A stretch of DNA of 64,000 bases from Brachybacterium massiliense (GTDB taxonomy: Bacteria; Actinomycetota; Actinomycetes; Actinomycetales; Dermabacteraceae): NCBI RefSeq assembly GCF_900184245.1, contig NZ_FXXB01000008.1:682001-746000 (forward strand), read 5' to 3'. The number at the start of each line of letters is the position of its first letter. The first letter of the stretch is position 1. The notes beneath the pieces are model-generated. The model searched no databases. It saw only the letters and a program-made list of their open reading frames with translations, and was not told the origin of the DNA. Made by a program: the position numbers and the translations under genes. This document shows positions 58,858 through 64,000 of the stretch, piece by piece.

Positions 58858-60471
58858 TCAGCAGCGCAGTCCGTCCTCGGGGACGGTGTCCTCGAGGAGG
58901 TAGGCGTCCACCTGCTCCTCGATGCAGCCGCCCGAGCGGCCGTAGGCGGTGTGGCCGTTCCCCTCGAAGGTCAGCAGCACGGAATCGTCCAGCTGCTCGG
59001 CGAGGCTCTGCGACCAGGCGTAGGGGGTGGCCGGGTCGCCGGTGGTGCCGATGACCACGATCGGGCCGGCGCCCTCCGCGGCGATCGGGGCGGGCTCGCG
59101 CAGCGGCGGGACCGACCAGTGGGCGCAGCCGTCCCCGCCGAGCGAGGGCCCGAACGTCGGGAACTCCTCGGCCAGGCGCTCCGCCTCCTGCGCCACCCAC
59201 TCCTCGTCGGCGACGCCGGGGTGGTCCAGGCAGTTCACGGCGGTGATCGCGAAGGCGGCGTTGGTGCGGTAGGTGCCGTCGGCGGAGCGCTCGGCGGAGA
59301 GATCGGCGATGCGCAGCAGCGGCGCGCCGTCGCCGTTCATCGCGGAGGTGAGCGCCTCGCGCCCCGGCTGCCACAGGCCGTCCTCGTACATCAGCATCAG
59401 CACGGCCGAGCGGGCGAGCGCGCCGGTGAGCGGCCGCTCGGGATCGCCCGTGCCCAGCGGGCTCTCGTCGATCGAGGCGAACAGGGCCTGCAGCTGGTGC
59501 TTCGCCTCCTCCTCGGTGCCCTTGAAGGGGCAGCCCTCGCCCGCCTCGAGGCAGTTCGCCAGGAACGCCTCGGTGGCCAGCTCGAAGCCCTCGGCCTGCC
59601 CCGCCACGAACTCGTTCATCGACAAGGAGGGGTCCACGGCGCCGTCGAGCACGAAGCGGTCCACGCGGTCCGGGTGGAGCTCGGCGTAGCTGGCGCCGAG
59701 GTAGGTGCCGTAGGAGTAGCCGAGGTAGTCGAGCTGCTCCTCGCCGAGCGCGGCGCGCAGCACGTCCATGTCACGGGCGGCGGAGTAGGTGTCGAGGTAG
59801 GGCAGCACCTCGCCGGAGTTCGCCTCGCAGGCCTCGGCGATGCGCACGCTCCACTCCTCGCTCTCGGGCGAGCCGGGCTCCGCGGTCGCGGCGAGGTACT
59901 CGTCGGTCTCCTGGTCGCTGAGGCATTCGATCCCTGCTGAGCGGTTCACGCCGCGCGGGTCGAAGCCCACCAGGTCGTAGGCTCGGCTGATCTCGGGCGA
60001 GACCAGCAGCGGGAGGCTCTCGAGGAAGTTCACGCCGGAGCCGCCGGGGCCGCCGGGGTTGGTGACCAGAGAGCCGATCCGCTCACCGGTGGCCGCGATC
60101 TGCGCCACCGCGATCTCGATGTCGCCCGCCTCAGGATCGTTCCAGGCCAGCGGCACGGTGATCGTGCCGCACTCGAGATCCGGATCGTTCACGCCCTCGC
60201 AGGGCCCCCACTGGATCTGCTGCTCGTAGTAGGCGGCGTAGGCCGGGTCCTCGGCGGGGTCCGAGGGGAGGTCCGCCGCGGCGGAGGTGCCGAGCTCCTG
60301 GAGCTGGGGGCCGTCCTCCTGCGGGGCCGACGGGCCGGGCCCGGCATCGGGGCCTCCGTCGCCGTCGGGCGCCGGATCGGTGGAGGTGCACCCTCCCAGC
60401 ACGAGGACCGTGGCGGCCGCCGCGGCGGCGAGACGGGCGGAGAGCCGTGGGCGGAGGACGGCAGTGGTCAT
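58858..60471 (-). CDS. Secreted alpha/beta-hydrolase lipoprotein, tripeptidyl aminopeptidase type
   Basis: A 537-residue protein. The signal peptide ends in the lipobox VLGGC, followed by a Pro/Gly/Asp linker. The hydrolase domain shows the oxyanion segment NPGGPGGSG, the nucleophile elbow GYSYGTYLG (Ser), the catalytic Asp in GTTGDPATPY and His in GNGHTAYGRS. This matches the Streptomyces Slp/TAP family, which removes tripeptides from extracellular peptides. It is anchored on the outer face of the membrane. ATG 60471 is the start. Confidence 0.9.
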   Translation of the reverse strand: MTTAVLRPRLSARLAAAAAATVLVLGGCTSTDPAPDGDGGPDAGPGPSAPQEDGPQLQELGTSAAADLPSDPAEDPAYAAYYEQQIQWGPCEGVNDPDLECGTITVPLAWNDPEAGDIEIAVAQIAATGERIGSLVTNPGGPGGSGVNFLESLPLLVSPEISRAYDLVGFDPRGVNRSAGIECLSDQETDEYLAATAEPGSPESEEWSVRIAEACEANSGEVLPYLDTYSAARDMDVLRAALGEEQLDYLGYSYGTYLGASYAELHPDRVDRFVLDGAVDPSLSMNEFVAGQAEGFELATEAFLANCLEAGEGCPFKGTEEEAKHQLQALFASIDESPLGTGDPERPLTGALARSAVLMLMYEDGLWQPGREALTSAMNGDGAPLLRIADLSAERSADGTYRTNAAFAITAVNCLDHPGVADEEWVAQEAERLAEEFPTFGPSLGGDGCAHWSVPPLREPAPIAAEGAGPIVVIGTTGDPATPYAWSQSLAEQLDDSVLLTFEGNGHTAYGRSGGCIEEQVDAYLLEDTVPEDGLRC

Positions 60472-60593
60472 TCGAGATTCCTATGTCCGTGCAGGGGAAG
60501 TCGGCGCGAGAGAGCGGGGAGGGCCCGGCCATCCTAGGCCCCGCCCTCCCCGCTCGTGCCCCCTGTGGACGGGGCTCGCGGGGCGCGGGGCGC

Positions 60594-61328
60594 TCACCCG
60601 ACCTCGCGCACCGCCCAGCGGCGGATGCCGAGCGCGGCGGGCACGACCACCAGGAGCAGCAGAGGCAGCAGATCGAAGGCGGTGCCCTCCCCGCCGGCGA
60701 TGACCATGGCGGCGGTCTGCAGGTCGAGGGCGCGGATGATGTCGGAGAGCAGCTCGGAGCCGAAGGCCGTCGCGATCACCCCGGCGGTGGAGACCACGAA
60801 GGGGACCCCGATCGCGGCGACCATGCCGAGCACGGTGGACTGCAGCACCATCGCCATCGCGAGGGAGAACAGGAGCGTGGCCAGGAGGACCGCCAGATGG
60901 CTGGTGAAGACCTCGTCGACGGTGGAGAACACCGCGCCCTGCCCCATCAGCTCCCCGCCGATCCAGGTGGTCGCGGCGGCGAGGCCGACGGACAGCGCCA
61001 CCAGCACCAGGAACACTGCGGCGGTGGCGAGCACCTTCGAGGTCAGCACGGCCAGGCGGGCCGGGCGCTGCAGGAGGGTGTTCTGGATCGAGTGATCGGA
61101 CCACTCCCCCGCCGTCATCAGCACCGTGATCACCGGGATGATCAGGCTCAGCGGGAGGGTCAGGAAGAAGAAGGTGAGGCTGATGTCGGAGGTGCCCTCG
61201 GGCATCAGCGAGGGCTGGATCAGCCCGCCGAGCAGCGCGAAGCCGAGCACGGCGAGCAGGGACAGGGTCAGCAGGATCGCGGCACCGCGGGTGTCGAGGA
61301 AGCTGCGCAGATCGATATCGGGTCGCAT
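60594..61328 (-). CDS. ABC-2-type transporter permease
   Basis: A 244-residue protein with about six TM helices (LLTLSLLAVLGFALLGGL, FFFLTLPLSLIIPVITVLM, VLATAAVFLVLVALSVGLA, and others). SDHSIQNTLLQRPARLAVL in the first cytoplasmic loop fits the ABC-2/DrrB-like class. The start, ATG 61328, has AGGAG 5 bases upstream. It is transcribed just after the ATPase gene and likely forms an exporter with it. The substrate is unknown. Confidence 0.88.
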   Translation of the reverse strand: MRPDIDLRSFLDTRGAAILLTLSLLAVLGFALLGGLIQPSLMPEGTSDISLTFFFLTLPLSLIIPVITVLMTAGEWSDHSIQNTLLQRPARLAVLTSKVLATAAVFLVLVALSVGLAAATTWIGGELMGQGAVFSTVDEVFTSHLAVLLATLLFSLAMAMVLQSTVLGMVAAIGVPFVVSTAGVIATAFGSELLSDIIRALDLQTAAMVIAGGEGTAFDLLPLLLLVVVPAALGIRRWAVREVG

Positions 61329-61353
61329 GGGAACTCCTGGTGGGGCGGGCCGG

Positions 61354-62322
61354 TCAGCGGATCGGGACGGGAACGGGCTGGGCATCCGGCGCGGTACCGG
61401 CGGGGCTCTGCTCGAGCTGTCCGGTGAGGGCGAAGAAGACCTCCTCGAGGCCGCTGCCGTCGCTCGCGCCGAGGGAGGTCAGCACCAGCTGCTCCTTCAG
61501 CGCCAGACGCCCCATGTCCTCGGGGGCGAGGCTCACCTCGAGCTCGGCGGCGGAGCGCTGCTCGTAGGCGATCCCGTGCCGGTCCAGCGCCGCGCGCAGC
61601 GCCTTCGGATCGAGGGCGCTGACGCGGGTGCCGGACTCGCTGGTCAGCTCCTCGAGGGTGCCCTCGCGCACCAGGCGGCCCTGGGAGATGACGACCAGGC
61701 GGTCCACGGTCGCCTCGACCTCGCGCAGCTGGTGGCTCGAGAGCAGCACCGTGCCGCCGGCGTCGGCGAAGGAGCGCAGCAGTCGGCGCATCCAGCGGAT
61801 CCCCTCGGGGTCCAGGCCGTTGGCGGGCTCATCGAGGACCAGCACGGCCGGGTCGCCGATCAGGGCGACCCCGATGCCAAGGCGCTGGCGCATGCCGTAG
61901 GAGTAGCCGGCCACGCGCTTGCGGCCCGCATCGGCGAGGCCGACCATCGTGAGCACCTCGTCGGCCCGGGAGGCCGGCATGCCGACGGTGGCCGCGGTCA
62001 GACGCAGCGTCTCGAGTCCGGTGCGGCCGCCGTGCAGGGCGCGCGCATCGAGCATCACGCCGATGGTGCGGGCGGGGTGGGCGAGGCTGCGATACGGGGC
62101 GCCGCCCACGAGGGCCTCACCCTCGTCGGCCGTGGCGAGACCGGTGAGGATGCGCAGCGTGGTGGACTTCCCGGCGCCGTTGGGGCCGAGGAAGCCGGTG
62201 ACGGTGCCTGGATGGCACACGAAGCTGAGGTCGTCGACAGCGGCGCGGGCGCCGTAGCGCTTGGTCACGCCGCGCACCTCGAGGGTGGGTCCGGCGGCGG
62301 CGGAGGGGGTCGTGGTGGTCAT
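61354..62322 (-). CDS. ABC transporter ATP-binding protein
   Basis: A 322-residue ATPase with Walker A GPNGAGKST, signature YSYGMRQRL, Walker B VLVLDEPANGLD and switch His in LLSSHQLREVE. A C-terminal extension (TSESGTRVSALDPKALRAAL) is typical of drug- or lantibiotic-type exporters of the CcmA/DrrA class. ATG 62322 is chosen, because the longer open frame upstream has no ribosome site. It is divergent from the sensor kinase gene, which may regulate it. Confidence 0.93.
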   Translation of the reverse strand: MTTTTPSAAAGPTLEVRGVTKRYGARAAVDDLSFVCHPGTVTGFLGPNGAGKSTTLRILTGLATADEGEALVGGAPYRSLAHPARTIGVMLDARALHGGRTGLETLRLTAATVGMPASRADEVLTMVGLADAGRKRVAGYSYGMRQRLGIGVALIGDPAVLVLDEPANGLDPEGIRWMRRLLRSFADAGGTVLLSSHQLREVEATVDRLVVISQGRLVREGTLEELTSESGTRVSALDPKALRAALDRHGIAYEQRSAAELEVSLAPEDMGRLALKEQLVLTSLGASDGSGLEEVFFALTGQLEQSPAGTAPDAQPVPVPIR

Positions 62323-62522
62323 GGCAGAAGGCTCCTCCTCCGCGCCCGGGCGCGGCCACCGACCCCCGGTCAGGCGCGCGCCGACGAAGGTCGGGCGCCG
62401 CGTCCCCCTGCGGGAGGACAGGGGCGACCTCCGTCGATCCCGGGGGCGACCTGCGTCCATCCCCGGGCCGCATGCGCGCGGGCGGGAGCGCTCGGCGCAT
62501 CGTCCGCCGCTACAGTTGCCAC

Positions 62523-63656
62523 GTGGACGTTCAGGGAGCACCCAAGCGAATTCGCTGGCAGGAGGTGCTGCTCCTCGCCGTGGTCACGGCGGAGGCGATC
62601 GCGCAGGCGGGGCTCGCGACCTCGTCGATCGAGCTGTGGCGCGCCGGGCTGGTGCTCGCGCTCGGCGCCGCCCTGCTGCCGCGACACCGCCACTGGCGCT
62701 GGCTGCTGCCCGTGCTGCTGGTGATCAACGCCGCCGCGATGTCTCTATCCGTGCTGATCATCGTCACCTACTGCTATGCGACCCGCAGCCAGAACCGGCT
62801 GCTCACCCTCCTCGTGGCGCTGCTGGCCGTGGCCTCCGGCTCCCTGCCGATGGCGCTGTGGATGGGGCTCGGCCCGTTCATCGGCCTCACCGGCCTGGTG
62901 GTGGTGACCCTCATCGTCGCCGCCTCCGCCGCGACCGGCATGTACACCTCGACCCGGCGAGCGTTGCTGGCGCAGCTGCAGAAGCGCGCCGAGCAGGCGG
63001 AGTCCGGCCGGGCCGTCGCCGAGGACCAGGCCCGGCGCGCCGAGCGCACCCGCATCGCGCGCGAGATGCACGACATCGTGGCGCACAAGATCTCCCTGGT
63101 CGCGCTGCAGGCAGGTGCGCTCGAGGTGAACCCCACCCTGGACCGCGAGCAGGTCCAGCAGTCCGCCGGCCTGATCCGGCAGACCGCCACGACCGCGCTC
63201 TCGGAGCTGCGGGAGGTGCTGGGCGTGCTGCGCGGCGACGGGGAGGAGGCGCCGCTGGCGCCCCAGCCCACCTGGGAGGACGTGCGCCGCCTGGTGACCA
63301 CCTCCAAGGACGCGGGCATCGCCGTGGACCTGTTCGACTTCATCGACGATCCGGTGCCCGACCCCCTGGCCCGCACCGCCTACCGCGTGGTGCAGGAGGG
63401 GCTGACCAACATCCACAAGCACGCCCTGCACACCAAGGCACGGGTGGCGCTGATCGGCGAGCCCGGCACCGAGCTGGTGATCGAGGTCAGTAATGTTCTC
63501 CCCAAGGGGTTCACGACGGATCTGCCCGGGGCCCGGATGGGCCTGTCGGGCATCGAGACCCGCGTGACGCACGCGGGCGGCACCATCACGTCGGGCCCCA
63601 CCGACGACGGACGTTTCGAAGTGAGGGCGGTGATCCCGTGGCCGACGGCGACGTGA
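62523..63656 (+). CDS. Sensor histidine kinase (HisKA_3/NarX type)
   Basis: About 377 residues. The N-terminal 150 residues contain 4-5 TM helices. The dimerisation box RIAREMHDIVAHKISLVALQ holds the phospho-accepting His (about residue 183). A HATPase part follows with N-box residues in VVQEGLTNIHKHA and a G-box near GARMGLSGIETRV. The GTG at 62523 is used. It faces the ABC pair divergently and overlaps the response regulator gene, a common layout for antibiotic or envelope-stress sensing. Confidence 0.92.
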   Translation: MDVQGAPKRIRWQEVLLLAVVTAEAIAQAGLATSSIELWRAGLVLALGAALLPRHRHWRWLLPVLLVINAAAMSLSVLIIVTYCYATRSQNRLLTLLVALLAVASGSLPMALWMGLGPFIGLTGLVVVTLIVAASAATGMYTSTRRALLAQLQKRAEQAESGRAVAEDQARRAERTRIAREMHDIVAHKISLVALQAGALEVNPTLDREQVQQSAGLIRQTATTALSELREVLGVLRGDGEEAPLAPQPTWEDVRRLVTTSKDAGIAVDLFDFIDDPVPDPLARTAYRVVQEGLTNIHKHALHTKARVALIGEPGTELVIEVSNVLPKGFTTDLPGARMGLSGIETRVTHAGGTITSGPTDDGRFEVRAVIPWPTAT

Positions 63657-64000
63657 CGCGCGTGGGACTGATCGACGACGACTCCCTGGTGCGCGCCGGA
63701 CTGGCGATGATCCTCGGCGCAGACCCGGGGATCGAGGTGGTGGCGCAGGGAGACGACGGCGCCGAGGCGGTGACGCTCGTGCAGAAGCACCGCCCCGATG
63801 TGCTGCTGATGGACGTGCGCATGCCCCGCATGGACGGCATCGCCGCGACCGCCGCGGTCAGCGCCCTGCCCTCCCCGCCCAAGATCATCATGCTCACCAC
63901 CTTCGACATGGACGAGTACGTGTTCCAGGCGCTCGAGGCCGGGGCCAGCGGATTCCTGCTCAAGGACACCCCGCCCCAGGACCTCGCCCGGGCCGTGCAC
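63653..64000 (+). CDS. NarL/LuxR-family response regulator (partial, runs off the window)
   Basis: 116 codons are visible to the window edge. The receiver domain has acidic pocket GLIDDDSLV, phospho-accepting Asp54 in LLMDVRMPRMDG, the Thr in MLTTFDMDEYV, and the Lys in FLLKDTPP. A LuxR-type DNA-binding domain is expected downstream. GTG 63653 overlaps the kinase stop as GTGA, with GTG 63638 as an alternative. It is probably the partner of the kinase and may control the divergent ABC genes. Confidence 0.9.
   Translation, partial: MTRVGLIDDDSLVRAGLAMILGADPGIEVVAQGDDGAEAVTLVQKHRPDVLLMDVRMPRMDGIAATAAVSALPSPPKIIMLTTFDMDEYVFQALEAGASGFLLKDTPPQDLARAVH

Overview
The window is high-GC actinobacterial DNA, most likely from Micrococcales. 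I would guess Brachybacterium or another Dermabacteraceae, but only from gene order and familiarity, without a search. Support comes from dense coding with frequent GTG starts, 4-bp start/stop overlaps, the aroA-rsgA-hisN run, a PPi-type phosphofructokinase, and the divergent UPF0182/PPA1309 pair. A phage-borne WhiB also fits an actinobacterial host.

Chromosomal left flank (1-10.87 kb): the end of an unidentified gene, aroA, rsgA, hisN, pfp, a calpain-like cysteine protease, an SGNH hydrolase, initiator tRNA-Met, a large UPF0182 membrane protein, a PPA1309-family gene, and a paralogous ssb that has lost its 5' end.

Prophage (about 10.88-58.61 kb, roughly 47.7 kb): a complete-looking siphovirus-type genome inserted in the 5' end of ssb. 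It is laid out as follows. (a) Integration and immunity, 10.9-14.3 kb: large serine integrase, lipoprotein, divergent XRE regulators around a repeat-rich operator region. (b) Early operon, 14.3-29.4 kb: DinD/KilA-C-type antirepressor, ParB-like protein, sliding-clamp-like protein, DEDDh exonuclease, HNH nucleases, WhiB and many very small genes, mostly joined by ATGA/GTGA/TGATG overlaps. (c) Packaging junction, 29.4-31.2 kb: an HNH gene with an in-frame stop, a second HNH gene, a perfect 31-bp inverted repeat and short direct repeats. (d) Packaging and head genes, 31.2-39.7 kb: a protein with prim-pol-like motifs in the usual small-terminase position, large terminase, portal, MuF-like protein, scaffold, decoration protein, capsid and connectors. 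(e) Tail, 39.8-54.2 kb: tube protein, chaperone pair with a -1 slippery site, a tape measure with an M15-like domain, and tail-tip proteins. (f) Lysis, 54.2-57.1 kb: acidic protein, amidase endolysin and three membrane proteins. (g) Right-end accessory genes, 57.1-58.6 kb: a DUF2335-like membrane protein with its own promoter, a small lipoprotein and a zinc-ribbon protein.

Chromosomal right flank (58.6-64 kb): tRNA-Thr(CGU), a secreted tripeptidyl-aminopeptidase-type lipoprotein, an ABC exporter pair and a NarL-type two-component system that runs off the window.

The insertion can be reconstructed. Codons reading MPEMPN next to the right end are in the same phase as the headless ssb at the left end, and both junctions share a CAG/CTG triplet. 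This predicts the pre-integration ssb start and the att core. All function calls rest on motifs, length and gene order read by eye.
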